64,000 nucleotides of DNA from Acidobacteriota bacterium (GCA_012729555.1 JAAYCX010000057.1:1-64000), one strand, 5' to 3'. Shown: positions 48,000 through 56,878, numbered from the stretch's first letter. A program made the numbers and translations. Notes: generated by a model not told the origin, from the letters alone.

Positions 48000-48491
48000 C
48001 TACATCTTGTACTTGCCCAGATCCTCGGGATTGAGGTTCTCCAGCCATTTGCGGATATCCTCGGGGGTGCTCCGTTCGGCCGACTCCGAAGAGGCGCTCG
48101 AAGATTTGGCCAGCACCTCGTCCGTGACGAATATGGGGGACCGGGTGCGCAGCGCCAGGGCGATGGCGTCGGACGGGCGCGAATCGACCGTGATCACCCT
48201 CCCCCCCGCGTCGAGAAAGATCAGGGCATAGAAGGTGTTGTCCTTGAGCTCGGTCACCACGATCTTGGTCACCTTGACGTCCAGGTGGCCCAGCAGCCCC
48301 TTGATCAGGTCGTGCGTCATGGGGCGCGGCGTGTCGACCTTTTCGATCTCGAGGGCTATGGCGTTGGCCTCGAAGATACCGACCCAGATGGGAAGGAGCG
48401 TGTCGCTCGACGCCTCCTGGAGCACCACGATGGGGGCGTTGGTCAGCGGGTCCATCATCAACCCCTTTATCTTGAATTCGATCTCCTTCAT
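48000..48491 (-). CDS. Bifunctional nuclease family protein (DUF151)
   Basis: 163 residues. The DUF151 core is easily seen: MKEIEFKIKGLMMDPLTNAP, PIWVGIFEANAIALEIE, RPMTHDLIKGLLGHLDVKVT and the GRVITVDSRPSDAIALALRT motif that defines the family, followed by PIFVTDEVLAKSS. A charged Ser/Glu-rich tail of about 30 residues follows. Described members are stress-linked RNase/DNase-like proteins; the role here is not established. Overlaps miaB by four bases. Confidence 0.85.
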   Translation of the reverse strand: MKEIEFKIKGLMMDPLTNAPIVVLQEASSDTLLPIWVGIFEANAIALEIEKVDTPRPMTHDLIKGLLGHLDVKVTKIVVTELKDNTFYALIFLDAGGRVITVDSRPSDAIALALRTRSPIFVTDEVLAKSSSASSESAERSTPEDIRKWLENLNPEDLGKYKM

Positions 48492-49849
48492 TTTCCCTCC
48501 ATTCCGGGCGGACGGGCCCGGCGGGCGTCCCGGGTCTGCCCGGCCCGGACCCCCTTCAGGCTGTTGGGCCCGAACCCGGTGATTTCTACCTCGGCGAAGG
48601 AGCCGGGCGGAGTTTCGGGGCCGTCGAAATTCACGATCCGGTTGTCGGAGCTGCGGCCGGCCAGGGCCATCCGGCTGCGGGCCTTCCCCTCGACGAGAAC
48701 CTCCACGATCCGTCCCACGTAGCGGGAGTTTCGGGCGGATTGAATGTGGCGCTGCCGCTCCTGGAGAAGCGTGAGCCTCCTCCCCTTCTCCTCGTCCGGG
48801 ACATCGTCCTCGAGGGCGAGGGCCGCGGTGTCCGGGCGCGGGGAATATTTGAAGGAAAAGGCACTGTCGTATTGTACCTCATCGAGCAGGGTGAGGGTAT
48901 CCTCAAAGTCCCCCTCGGTTTCGCCCGGAAAGCCGACGATCAGGTCGGTGGAGACGGCGATGGGGCGTGCCGCGGCGCGGATCCTCCGGATGATGTCCAG
49001 GTACTGCTCGCGCGTGTAGCCGCGCCTCATGGCCCTGAGGACCCGCGTGGACCCGGACTGCACCGGGAGGTGGATCTGGTTGCACACCGCCGGGCAGGAA
49101 ACCATCGTCTCGAGCAGCTCGTCGGTGAAATCGCCCGGGTGGGGGGAGGTGAACCGGATGCGCCGGATGCCGGGGACCGCGGCCGCCTCCCGGAGCAGGC
49201 GCGCGAAACCGACGCCCGCCTCCCGGTCGCGGTAGGAGTTGACCGTCTGCCCGAGGAGGACGATTTCGACGTACCCTTCATCCGCCAGGGCCCGCACCTC
49301 CTCGAGGATGCGGGCGCTGGGGCGCGGCCGCTCGGGCCCCCGGGCGAGCGGCACCACGCAGAAGGAGCAGCGGCGGTTGCACCCCTCGCTGATGGTGACC
49401 CACGCGCTGTAGGTGCTGCGCCGGCGGATATACGGGGTTTCGGCCGCCGCGGCTGGCGGGTCGCCCCTCCGGGCGATGACGCTCCCGCCCGAGCCCCGGG
49501 CGCGCTCGATCAGTCCGGGCAGCAGCAGCCCCTTCTGCGGGCCGGCCACCACGTCGACGTAAGGCGCCCGCGCGAGGATTCTCCCCGGTTCGAGCTGGGC
49601 CATGCACCCGGCGACGCAGATACGCAGGTCGGGGCGCTCCCGCTTCAGGCGCCGGAACTCGCCGAGGCGCGCGTAGACCTTCTCCACCGCCTTGTCGCGG
49701 ACGCTGCAGGTGTTGAGCACGATCACGTCGGCCGATTCGGGGCCGTCCGCCTCTTCGTAGCCGGCATGGTCCAGGACGCCGGAGATTTTCTCCGAATCCA
49801 GCTCGTTCATCTGGCATCCGAAGGTTTCGATCAGGTATTTCGGTTTCAT
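48488..49849 (-). CDS. miaB: tRNA-2-methylthio-N6-isopentenyladenosine synthase MiaB
   Basis: 453 residues. N-terminal UPF0004 domain with three Cys ligands (TFGCQMNELDSEKISG, LNTCSVRDKA, VAGCMAQLEPG), radical-SAM triad in ISEGCNRRCSFCVVPLARG, and a C-terminal TRAM domain (about 385-450). The motifs LLGQTVNSYRD and QIHLPVQSGSTRVLRAMRRG match MiaB rather than RimO (inferred from overall similarity). It methylthiolates i6A37 of tRNAs reading UNN codons. Coupled to recN (4-base overlap) and to the DUF151 gene. Confidence 0.9.
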   Translation of the reverse strand: MKPKYLIETFGCQMNELDSEKISGVLDHAGYEEADGPESADVIVLNTCSVRDKAVEKVYARLGEFRRLKRERPDLRICVAGCMAQLEPGRILARAPYVDVVAGPQKGLLLPGLIERARGSGGSVIARRGDPPAAAAETPYIRRRSTYSAWVTISEGCNRRCSFCVVPLARGPERPRPSARILEEVRALADEGYVEIVLLGQTVNSYRDREAGVGFARLLREAAAVPGIRRIRFTSPHPGDFTDELLETMVSCPAVCNQIHLPVQSGSTRVLRAMRRGYTREQYLDIIRRIRAAARPIAVSTDLIVGFPGETEGDFEDTLTLLDEVQYDSAFSFKYSPRPDTAALALEDDVPDEEKGRRLTLLQERQRHIQSARNSRYVGRIVEVLVEGKARSRMALAGRSSDNRIVNFDGPETPPGSFAEVEITGFGPNSLKGVRAGQTRDARRARPPGMEGK

Positions 49850-51576
49850 GGCGCCTTCGCGGTCGACTCCTTTTGCGGCGGCCGGGAGCGTTCCAGCATC
49901 TCGAGGGCGTAATGCCGCGTTTTCTCGGTGATCGTCTCCCCGCCCAGCATCCGGGAGAGTTCCTCCACGCGCGCCCCCTCGTCGAGCGGGAGCACCGCGG
50001 TTTCGGTCCTCCCCCCGGCGCTCTCCTTGCAGACGCGGTAGTGGCGGTGGGCGAAGGCGGCGATGTGCGGCAGGTGCGTGACGCACAGCACCTGGTTCGA
50101 CCGGGCCAGGTCCCGGAGGCGCCTCCCGACGGCCTCCGCCACGCGCCCGCCGATTCCGGCGTCCACCTCGTCGAACACCAGGGTCCCTCCCGCGCGGGCG
50201 CCGCCGCACAGCGACTGGACCGCCAGCATGATGCGCGAAAGCTCCCCGCCCGAGGCGATGGTTTCGAGGGGCCGCATCTCCTCCCCCTCGTTGGGCGCTA
50301 TCCAGAACTCTACCCGGTCCATGCCCCGAGGTCCATACCCCGCCGGGATCCCCCGCGCGCCCTCCCCTTCCCCGGCCGGGTGAAAGCGTACCTCGAGCCG
50401 CATGCGGTCCATCGCGAGGGCCCCGAATTCCGCGCGGATCCTCTGCTCGAGCGCCGCGGCGTCCCGCCGGCGTTTTTCCGAAAGGGTGCGGGCGAGCGCG
50501 GCGTAGGCGTCGAGCGCCCGGGCGAGTTCTTCCCGGAGGCGCCCGGCGGAGCCGGAGGCCGATTCGAGCGCCTCCAGTTCCCCGGCGCACCGGCTGCCCG
50601 AGGCCAGGACCTCCTCGCAGGAGGCGCCGTATTTGCGGGCGAGGGCATCGAGCGCCTGCAGCCGCTGGTGGACCTCCTCGAGCCTTTCGGCGCTGAAATC
50701 GCTGCGGGATCCGTAGTCCCTTGCGGCGTAGGCCAGGTCCTCCAGCCGGTAACGGCTTTCCTCGACCGGCGCGCGGTGCGCGGCCCAGTCGGGGTCGAGC
50801 GCCTCCAGTTCGCCGAGGAGGCGCCCGAGCTGGGCCAGCCCCCCGAGGAGCGGGGTTTCCCCCTCGTAGAGGAGTCTATAGATCCCCGCCGCCCGCTCGA
50901 GGATCCGCTCGCGGTTGGACAGGAGGGCGCGCTCGTTCTCGAGCTCCTCCCGTTCCCCCGGGCGGGGATCGACCCTGCGGATCTCCTCGACCTGGAAGCG
51001 GAGGATGTCGATGCGGCGCGCCCTTTCCTCCTCCCCCGTTTCCACCTTTTCCAGCTCCCGGGCGGCGTCGCGCAGCCTTCGGTAGAGGGCGCCCGCCTCC
51101 CGGCGCAGCTCGGCGTTCCCGCCGAAATCGTCGAGCCACGCGAGGTGGGTCGCGAGGTCGAGGAGAGAGCGCTGCTCCTGCTGCCCGCAGATGTCGGCCA
51201 GCGCGCCCCCCATCGCCTTCAGGAACCCGAGCGTCGCCAGCCCCTGGTTCACGTGGATCCGGTTGCGTCCCGAGGCCGAGATTTCGCGCCGGATCCGCAG
51301 CCGCTGCTCCCCGGGGGTGTCGAACCCCGCCTCCCTGAGAAGAGAGCGGACCTTCCGCCGCCCCCGGAGGTCGAAAATCCCCTCGATGACGGCGGCGTCG
51401 CACCCCGACCGGACATAGTCCACGGAGGAGCGGGAGCCGAGCAGCAGCCCCAGCGCGTCCACGAGGATCGATTTGCCCGATCCGGTCTCCCCCGTCAGGA
51501 GGTTGAGCCCGGCCCCGAACTCGATCTCCAGCTCGCGGATCAGCGCAAAATTGCGGATTCTGAGCAGTTGCAGCAT
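49846..51576 (-). CDS. recN: DNA repair protein RecN
   Basis: 576 residues from ATG 51576, giving MLQLLRIRNFALIRELEIEF, the usual RecN start. Walker A GETGSGKS (29-36); a long central coiled coil (about 150-400) rich in Glu/Arg/Leu; the ABC signature in TIASGGELSRIMLAVQ and Walker B in TLVFDEVDAGIGG. An SMC-like protein acting in double-strand break repair. First gene of recN-miaB-DUF151, with its own promoter and an 11-bp tandem repeat in the leader. Confidence 0.92.
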   Translation of the reverse strand: MLQLLRIRNFALIRELEIEFGAGLNLLTGETGSGKSILVDALGLLLGSRSSVDYVRSGCDAAVIEGIFDLRGRRKVRSLLREAGFDTPGEQRLRIRREISASGRNRIHVNQGLATLGFLKAMGGALADICGQQEQRSLLDLATHLAWLDDFGGNAELRREAGALYRRLRDAARELEKVETGEEERARRIDILRFQVEEIRRVDPRPGEREELENERALLSNRERILERAAGIYRLLYEGETPLLGGLAQLGRLLGELEALDPDWAAHRAPVEESRYRLEDLAYAARDYGSRSDFSAERLEEVHQRLQALDALARKYGASCEEVLASGSRCAGELEALESASGSAGRLREELARALDAYAALARTLSEKRRRDAAALEQRIRAEFGALAMDRMRLEVRFHPAGEGEGARGIPAGYGPRGMDRVEFWIAPNEGEEMRPLETIASGGELSRIMLAVQSLCGGARAGGTLVFDEVDAGIGGRVAEAVGRRLRDLARSNQVLCVTHLPHIAAFAHRHYRVCKESAGGRTETAVLPLDEGARVEELSRMLGGETITEKTRHYALEMLERSRPPQKESTAKAP

Positions 51577-51607
51577 CTCACGGACCTTTACGTGACAGGA
51601 TCGGACT

Positions 51608-51629
51608 CCCTGCACGCGCCCTGCACGCG
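51608..51629. repeat. Tandem 11-bp direct repeat in the recN leader
   Basis: CCCTGCACGCG occurs twice in direct succession (51608-51618, 51619-51629), just downstream of the expected recN transcription start. The spacing equals one helical turn, so it could be an operator. Confidence 0.5.
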
Positions 51630-51644
51630 GCGCGGCCGAAACCC

Positions 51645-51673
51645 ATTGTATTAAACGGCCCCGCGACAATCAA
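51645..51673 (-). promoter_or_regulatory. Promoter of recN
   Basis: Minus strand TTGATT (51673-51668), 17-bp spacer, TACAAT (51650-51645). Leader about 62 bases. Confidence 0.6.
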
Positions 51674-51759
51674 AACAACCTTTTTTCCGCCCCGGGGCGC
51701 CCGGTCGCCCGGCGTCCGGAAACGGTGCGGGGCCCCGGCCGGGACTTCGGGCAAAGGGA

Positions 51760-51787
51760 TTGACTTGCTCGGCGGCCATATGATACT
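51760..51787 (+). promoter_or_regulatory. Promoter of the tol-pal operon
   Basis: TTGACT (51760-51765), 16-bp spacer, GATACT (51782-51787). The start would be near 51794, so a TTG at 51787 could not be translated from it. Confidence 0.45.
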
Positions 51788-51825
51788 TGTGCCAGCTGCA
51801 CCCACTTTCGCGCGGAGGGATCGCC

Positions 51826-52569
51826 ATCGACATCGTCACACTGTTGCTGCTGCAGGCCACGCCGACCGAACTTGCGCCGCCCGAAGCCGTTTCGGGTTCG
51901 CTCTGGACCGTTTTCGCCCACGCCAGCGGGTTCGCCTTCGCGATCCTTCTGCTCCTCATCCTCTTCTCGCTCCTATCCTGGACCATCATTTTCCGCAAGT
52001 GGATGACTTTCAGGCAGATCGGCCGCCAGAGCCGGGAGTTCGTCTCCTTCTTCCGCAAGAGCGAGCGCCTCAGCGAGGTCCACGCCGCCTGCGAACACTA
52101 CCACGGCTCCCCCCTGCCGGGGATCTTCAGCGCGGGGTACCAGGAACTCAACGCCCAGATCCAGGCCCTGAAGCCCCCGCAGAACGACTCGATCGCCCTC
52201 GGCGAGCGTCATATCGCGGGCGTCCAGCGCGCGCTCGAGCGCGCCGCGGCCGCCGAACTTTCGGTGCTCGAACGGAGCATGAGCTGGCTGGCCACCACCG
52301 GCTCGGTCACCCCCTTCATAGGGCTGCTCGGCACGGTGATCGGCATCATCAACGCCTTCAACGGCCTGGGGATGGTCAAGACGGCCTCGATCCAGGCCGT
52401 GGCCCCCGGCATCGCCGAGGCCCTCATCGCGACGGCGGCCGGGCTGTTCGCGGCGATTCCGGCCGTCATCGCCTACAACCATTTCCTCGCGCGGCTCAAA
52501 GGGGTGGCCGCCGAAATGGACGACTTTTCGATGGAATTCGTCAACCTGGTAGAACGGAGTTTCCGCTGA
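51826..52569 (+). CDS. tolQ: TolQ/ExbB-family proton channel subunit
   Basis: 247 residues if translation starts at the ATC at 51826, which lies six bases after GGAGGG (51814-51819). The only conventional alternative in frame upstream is a TTG at 51787 without a ribosome-binding site and within the predicted promoter. Three membrane segments: FAFAILLLLILFSLLSWTII, SVTPFIGLLGTVIGIINAF and LIATAAGLFAAIPAVIAYN, with the Thr/Gly-rich channel helices typical of TolQ. It uses the proton gradient with TolR to power envelope constriction. First gene of tolQ-tolR-tonB/tolA-tolB-pal-cpoB. Confidence 0.88.
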   Translation: MDIVTLLLLQATPTELAPPEAVSGSLWTVFAHASGFAFAILLLLILFSLLSWTIIFRKWMTFRQIGRQSREFVSFFRKSERLSEVHAACEHYHGSPLPGIFSAGYQELNAQIQALKPPQNDSIALGERHIAGVQRALERAAAAELSVLERSMSWLATTGSVTPFIGLLGTVIGIINAFNGLGMVKTASIQAVAPGIAEALIATAAGLFAAIPAVIAYNHFLARLKGVAAEMDDFSMEFVNLVERSFR

Positions 52570-52989
52570 ATGGCGTTCACGAACCCGCAGGGGCGCACGT
52601 CGACGTCCCTTTCCGAAATCAACGTCACCCCGCTGGTAGACGTCATGCTGGTGCTGCTCGTCATCTTCATGGTGACCGCCCCGATGCTGCAGACGGGGAT
52701 CGACGTCGAGCTCCCCGAGACCCGCAACGTCCGGGACGTCAATCCCGAGGAACGCATCATCATCTCCATCAGCCGGCAGGGGGACATCTTCTACGGGTCC
52801 GAGGCGGTCAATTTCTCGACCATCCCCGAGCGCCTGCACAAGGACGCCCGCGGCCCGAAGGACGCCATCTTTCTCCGGGCGGACAAGGACGTCAAATGGA
52901 ACTCCATAGTCTCCGTGATCGATGCGGTCCGGGGCGCCGGTTTCAGCGAAATCAAACTTGTCACCAAGCCTTTCACGACGCCCCGATAG
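52570..52989 (+). CDS. tolR: TolR/ExbD-family protein
   Basis: 139 residues, starting directly after the tolQ stop. One N-terminal membrane helix with the proton-carrying Asp (INVTPLVDVMLVLLVIFMVT), followed by a periplasmic domain ending LRADKDVKWNSIVSVIDAVR and an Ala/Gly-Phe segment, as in TolR and ExbD. Works with TolQ as the energised channel. The conserved Asp and Pro of TPLVDVMLVLL are both present. Confidence 0.92.
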   Translation: MAFTNPQGRTSTSLSEINVTPLVDVMLVLLVIFMVTAPMLQTGIDVELPETRNVRDVNPEERIIISISRQGDIFYGSEAVNFSTIPERLHKDARGPKDAIFLRADKDVKWNSIVSVIDAVRGAGFSEIKLVTKPFTTPR

Positions 52990-53017
52990 GGCCCGCAGAG
53001 GCGCTTTTGGCCCGACC

Positions 53018-53803
53018 ATGAACCGATCCCGCAATCCCGGCACGCTTCTCGAGATCCCGCTTGTCCGGGAAACGTACGGCCGGTCGTGGCTCACCTCCGT
53101 AGCGGTCCACGCGGTGGCCGTCCTCGTGGCCTTTTTCGGCGCGCGGCTGCTCCCCCAGAGGACGATCCAGCTCGGGGGCGGCCCCGGCGGGGGGATCGGG
53201 GCCGATGTTTCCACCGTGGGGGTGGTGGACACCCTGTCGGGAGGAGCCGGGATGGTCAAGCCCTCCATGGTGCCGCGGCCTCCCGCCCTCCTGAAGGAGG
53301 CCCCTGCCAAACCCGAGAAGGCGATCCCCCTGCCGGGGACCACGGAAACCCCCAAACGCAAGCCCCCCGTGGCCACCCCCGCGCCCCCGCCGGAGGCGAT
53401 CCGGAACATCATCCCCACGGCGCCCGAGCCCGGGTCGGGGGGCGCCGCCGCGGCGGGGGCCGGAAGCGGCGGGGGGAGCGGCGGCGGCAGCGGGGTCTCC
53501 ATCGGTGGGGGCTCGGGGGGGTTCGGCGACTCCTATTACGCCCTCGGGGTCGAAAAACGGATCAGCGACAACTGGATGAGGCCCCCCGAAGGGCTGCGGG
53601 TCCGGATCGTCTACAGCTTTTACATCGCGGCCAACGGCGCGATCTACAACGTCAAACTGGAAACATCATCGGGCAACTCGCAGATGGACCTGACGGCGCT
53701 GCGCGCCATCAACGCCTCCAACCCGCTCTCGCCGCCGCCGCTAGAATACCGGGGGAAGGCCATACAGTTCGTCGCCGAGTTCATCTACCCGCCCGTTCCA
53801 TAG
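53018..53803 (+). CDS. TonB/TolA-like energy-transducing protein
   Basis: 261 residues. Cytoplasmic tail, one membrane helix (SVAVHAVAVLVAFFGARLL), then a Pro/Lys-rich and later Gly/Ser-rich spacer (GGSGGGSGVSIGGGSGGFGD) crossing the periplasm, and a C-terminal TonB-like domain (ALGVEKRISDNWMRPPEGLR, FYIAANGAIYNVKLETSSGN). By place in the operon it does the job of TolA, while its C-terminal domain follows TonB family patterns (S-x-x-x-D-x-x-A-L-x-A-I). No strong ribosome-binding site; translation may depend on coupling with tolR. Confidence 0.82.
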   Translation: MNRSRNPGTLLEIPLVRETYGRSWLTSVAVHAVAVLVAFFGARLLPQRTIQLGGGPGGGIGADVSTVGVVDTLSGGAGMVKPSMVPRPPALLKEAPAKPEKAIPLPGTTETPKRKPPVATPAPPPEAIRNIIPTAPEPGSGGAAAAGAGSGGGSGGGSGVSIGGGSGGFGDSYYALGVEKRISDNWMRPPEGLRVRIVYSFYIAANGAIYNVKLETSSGNSQMDLTALRAINASNPLSPPPLEYRGKAIQFVAEFIYPPVP

Positions 53804-53825
53804 CCGATTCCGACAAAGGAGCGTC

Positions 53826-55154
53826 ATGCCGGTCAAAACAGCCTGTTTTCTTCTGCTGGCCTTTCTCAGCGTCCAGCCTTCCCTGCTGACCCAGGAATCC
53901 TCCAGGGTCACGCTCTTTCCCAAGCCCTCCGAGGACCTCATCCTCGCCGTGGGGGACGTGCAGGCCGCCCCGGGCGGCGCCGGGACCGAACTCGCGACCG
54001 CGGTCGAAACCTTCAACCGCGTCCTCTGGGACGATCTCTCCTTCGCCGGCTTCTTCACCATCGCGGGGAGGGGGTTTTACCCTCCCGCGCCGATCGTACG
54101 CCCCGAAACCGACATCGATTACGAGGCCTGGAACGCCATCCCGTTCAAGGTCAGCTTCCTGACCGTCGGGACCGTGAGCCTCTCCCGCAACGTCCTCCGG
54201 GCGGAGGTGAGCGTTTACGACATGAAGCAGAGAAAGCGCGCGTTCGGCAAGGCCTACACCGGTGACCCGGGACAGATCCGCACCATGGCCCATTACTGGG
54301 CGGACGAGATCGTCTACCAGCTCACCGCCGGGACCTCCCGCGGCATCGCCTCCAGCCGGATCGCCTACGTCGCGCGCAAGGGGAACGCAAAGGAGATCCA
54401 CACCATGGATTACGACGGCCACAATTCCCGCGCCTTCACCCACGGCGGGAGCCTGAACCTGTTCCCCCACTGGGCGCCCGACAACTCCAAGCTGGCTTTC
54501 GTCAGCTACCGGCCGAAGCCCGAGATCACCATCTATTCCTACCTCGACGGTTCCCGCCTCCCCTTCCCGATGTTCAACACCTTCGCCTCCTCCCCGGCGA
54601 TTTCTCCCGACGGCAGCGAGGTCATCTTCGCGCTGCGCACCCCGAGGGGGGACCCCGATCTCTTCATTTCCCGGCTGGACGGGTCGAACCGCCGCAACAT
54701 CACCAACAATCCCGCGATCGACAGCTCCCCCACCTGGTCCCCCTCCGGGCGGCAGATCGCCTACATCTCGGGGATGCCGGGCCAGATCCACATCTGCGAC
54801 GCCGACGGGTCCAACGTCCGGCGCATCGTCAAGGAGGGGGGGGACGCCGACGGCGTGGCCTGGTCCCCGGACGGGAAATGGCTCGCCTTTCACTGGAAGC
54901 CGCGCCGCAGCCCGAACTACGAGATCTTCGTCGTCGACTCCACCGGCGGCACCATCCGCCAGTTGACCAGCGGCGGCGGCAGCAACGAATACCCGACCTG
55001 GGCCCCGGACGGGCGCCACCTGGCGTTCCAGTCCAACCGGACCGGGAGCTGGCAGATCTACACCATGCTGCTCGAGGGGAGCGAGCCGCGCAGGATCACC
55101 CACTCGGGGAACAACACGAGCCCGTCCTGGAGCGGCTATTTCCGCAGGGACTAG
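53826..55154 (+). CDS. tolB: Tol-Pal system protein TolB
   Basis: 442 residues. Signal peptide (KTACFLLLAFLSVQPSLL), N-terminal alpha/beta domain (FNRVLWDDLSFAGFFTI), and a C-terminal six-bladed beta-propeller with repeated SPDG/SPSG motifs such as FPHWAPDNSKLAFVSYR, SSPAISPDGSEVIFAL and SPTWSPSGRQIAYISG. TolB binds Pal in the periplasm. Its N-terminus is not preceded by the usual lipobox. Located between the tonB-like gene and pal. Confidence 0.92.
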   Translation: MPVKTACFLLLAFLSVQPSLLTQESSRVTLFPKPSEDLILAVGDVQAAPGGAGTELATAVETFNRVLWDDLSFAGFFTIAGRGFYPPAPIVRPETDIDYEAWNAIPFKVSFLTVGTVSLSRNVLRAEVSVYDMKQRKRAFGKAYTGDPGQIRTMAHYWADEIVYQLTAGTSRGIASSRIAYVARKGNAKEIHTMDYDGHNSRAFTHGGSLNLFPHWAPDNSKLAFVSYRPKPEITIYSYLDGSRLPFPMFNTFASSPAISPDGSEVIFALRTPRGDPDLFISRLDGSNRRNITNNPAIDSSPTWSPSGRQIAYISGMPGQIHICDADGSNVRRIVKEGGDADGVAWSPDGKWLAFHWKPRRSPNYEIFVVDSTGGTIRQLTSGGGSNEYPTWAPDGRHLAFQSNRTGSWQIYTMLLEGSEPRRITHSGNNTSPSWSGYFRRD

Positions 55155-55190
55155 TTTCGTCCCGGACAGGTTTCCCGCGGCCGGCGCGCG

Positions 55191-55199
55191 TGTTATACT
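55191..55199 (+). promoter_or_regulatory. Extended -10 promoter before pal
   Basis: TGTTATACT (extended -10 TGn-TATACT, hexamer 55194-55199) in the tolB-pal gap; the -35 is poor. It would allow extra pal expression apart from the tol genes. Confidence 0.4.
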
Positions 55200-55243
55200 C
55201 ACCCTCATATAACCCGAACGTTTCTGGAAGGAGAGATCGCCCC

Positions 55244-56008
55244 ATGAAGAGATCACCGGTTCTGCTCGCCTCGACGGCCTTGCTCCTGCTGGCCGTCATG
55301 ATTTCGGCCCCGGGCTGCGCCAAAAAAGTGTCGCCGCCCCCTCCCGCCGCGGAGCCCGAGGTGGCCGTGAGGGAAACCCCCGCGGCGCCGGCCCCGACCA
55401 TCACGCTGACGGCATCCCCCTCGGCGATCGAGAAGGGACAGGCCACGACCCTCTCATGGCGGTCGACCAACGCCACCGGGGTCAACATCACGGGCGGCAT
55501 CGGGACCGTGGAGGAATCGGGGAGCCGGACGGTGAGCCCCGGCGCCTCCACCACCTATACGGCGCGGGCCACCGGGCCCGGAGGGGACGCCGTGGCCGAA
55601 GCGCGCGTCACCGTCTCCGCACCGGTCGCCGTCACCCCGCCCCCGTCGGCGGCGGTGAGCGACGCCGCGTTCTTCGAGGCCAGCATCAGGGACTGCTTCT
55701 TCGACCTGGACGAGTATTCCATCAACGAGGACGCCCGGCGCGCCCTCCTCGCCAACGCCCGCGCGCTGGCCGAGCGCCCCTCGCTGCGGGTGACGATCGA
55801 GGGACATTGCGACGAGCGGGGATCGGAAAAATACAACCTGGCGCTGGGGGACCGCCGCGCCAATTCCGCCCGGGATTTCCTGATTTCCCAGGGGATCGAC
55901 TCCTCCCGCATCGACACCATATCCTACGGCGAGGAACGCCCCTTCTGCGAGGAACAGAGCGAGGAGTGCTGGCAGCTGAACCGGCGCGCGCACTTCGTCA
56001 TGCGTTAG
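55244..56008 (+). CDS. pal: Peptidoglycan-associated lipoprotein Pal with Ig-like insert
   Basis: 254 residues from ATG 55244 (GGAAGGAG upstream). Lipoprotein signal ending MISAPGCAKK. Residues about 52-120 form an extra beta-sandwich module (TITLTASPSAIEKGQATTLS...NITGG), and 150-254 the OmpA-like domain: CFFDLDEYSINEDARRALL, VTIEGHCDERGSEKYNLALG and RRANSARDFLISQG, with the diaminopimelate-binding Asp and Arg. It ties the outer membrane to peptidoglycan. A Cys pair near the C-terminus (PFCEEQSEECW) may form a disulfide. Confidence 0.92.
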   Translation: MKRSPVLLASTALLLLAVMISAPGCAKKVSPPPPAAEPEVAVRETPAAPAPTITLTASPSAIEKGQATTLSWRSTNATGVNITGGIGTVEESGSRTVSPGASTTYTARATGPGGDAVAEARVTVSAPVAVTPPPSAAVSDAAFFEASIRDCFFDLDEYSINEDARRALLANARALAERPSLRVTIEGHCDERGSEKYNLALGDRRANSARDFLISQGIDSSRIDTISYGEERPFCEEQSEECWQLNRRAHFVMR

Positions 56009-56023
56009 ACCTGGAGAAAACCG

Positions 56024-56848
56024 ATGAAGCGTAATTTTTTGTTCTGCCTTCTGGCGGCGTCGATCGCCGCCTGCCCCCTCGCCGAGGCCGGCACCAAGGA
56101 GGAACTGGTGAGGCTTCAGAGCGACGTCCTGGCGCTGCAGAACCAGATCCGCGAGTTCGACAAGGGCTATACGGAAAAGCTGGACAGCCTGCGCAGCCTG
56201 GTGATCCAGCTCAACGACCAGGCGGCCCGCTCCGGCCTGGTCCTCGACAGGATCGTCGCGGCCATGGAGAACACCGAGGCCGGAGCGCGCGAGGCCGACC
56301 GGGGCCTGCTCGAGGAGGTGCGGCGGCTCTCGGAAAAGGTGGATGACCTCGGCACGCGCACCAGCGCGCTGGCCCAGCAGCTCGGCGAGCTCAAGGTGCA
56401 GTCGGCCAGCCTCGGGCCGGCCGCCTCCCCGGGCCTCTCCCCGGAGGTTCTCTACAACCAGGCCTTCGGCGATTTCGTGCAGGGGAATTTCGACCTGGCG
56501 ATCGAGGGATTCAGCGCCTACGTCGCCACCTACCCCGCCGGGGAGAAGGCGCCCGACGCGCTGCTCAACATCGGGGACGCCCACATCGGCCAGAACCGCC
56601 TGCCGCAGGCCGTGGCCGCCTTCACGCGCGTCATCAACGAATACGCGGAATCGCAAAAGGTCCCGAGCGCCCTCTTCAAGAGGGCCAGGGTGGAACTGGC
56701 GATGCAGGAGAAGGAAAACGCCGCCGCGGACCTGCGCAACATCGTCGAGAAGTTCCCCCAGTCTCCCGAGGCCGGGCTGGCCGAGGCGGAACTCGAGAAG
56801 CTGCGCACGGCGAAGCCCTCGGCCGCCCCGCGCCGACGGACCCGCTGA
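56024..56848 (+). CDS. Tol-Pal associated TPR protein CpoB/YbgF-like
   Basis: 274 residues. N-terminal signal (FLFCLLAASIAACPLAEAG); IAAC could also be a lipobox, so soluble or lipoprotein is undecided. A trimeric coiled coil follows (about 25-125, TKEELVRLQSDVLALQNQIR), then TPR repeats with the YbgF pattern: LYNQAFGDFVQGNFDLAIEG, ALLNIGDAHIGQNRLPQAVA and the phrase AYVATYPAG. In proteobacteria CpoB links Tol to peptidoglycan synthesis. Last tol gene, 16 bases after pal. Confidence 0.85.
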   Translation: MKRNFLFCLLAASIAACPLAEAGTKEELVRLQSDVLALQNQIREFDKGYTEKLDSLRSLVIQLNDQAARSGLVLDRIVAAMENTEAGAREADRGLLEEVRRLSEKVDDLGTRTSALAQQLGELKVQSASLGPAASPGLSPEVLYNQAFGDFVQGNFDLAIEGFSAYVATYPAGEKAPDALLNIGDAHIGQNRLPQAVAAFTRVINEYAESQKVPSALFKRARVELAMQEKENAAADLRNIVEKFPQSPEAGLAEAELEKLRTAKPSAAPRRRTR

Positions 56849-56878
56849 TATCATCAACCCCACACAAGGATCACGACA

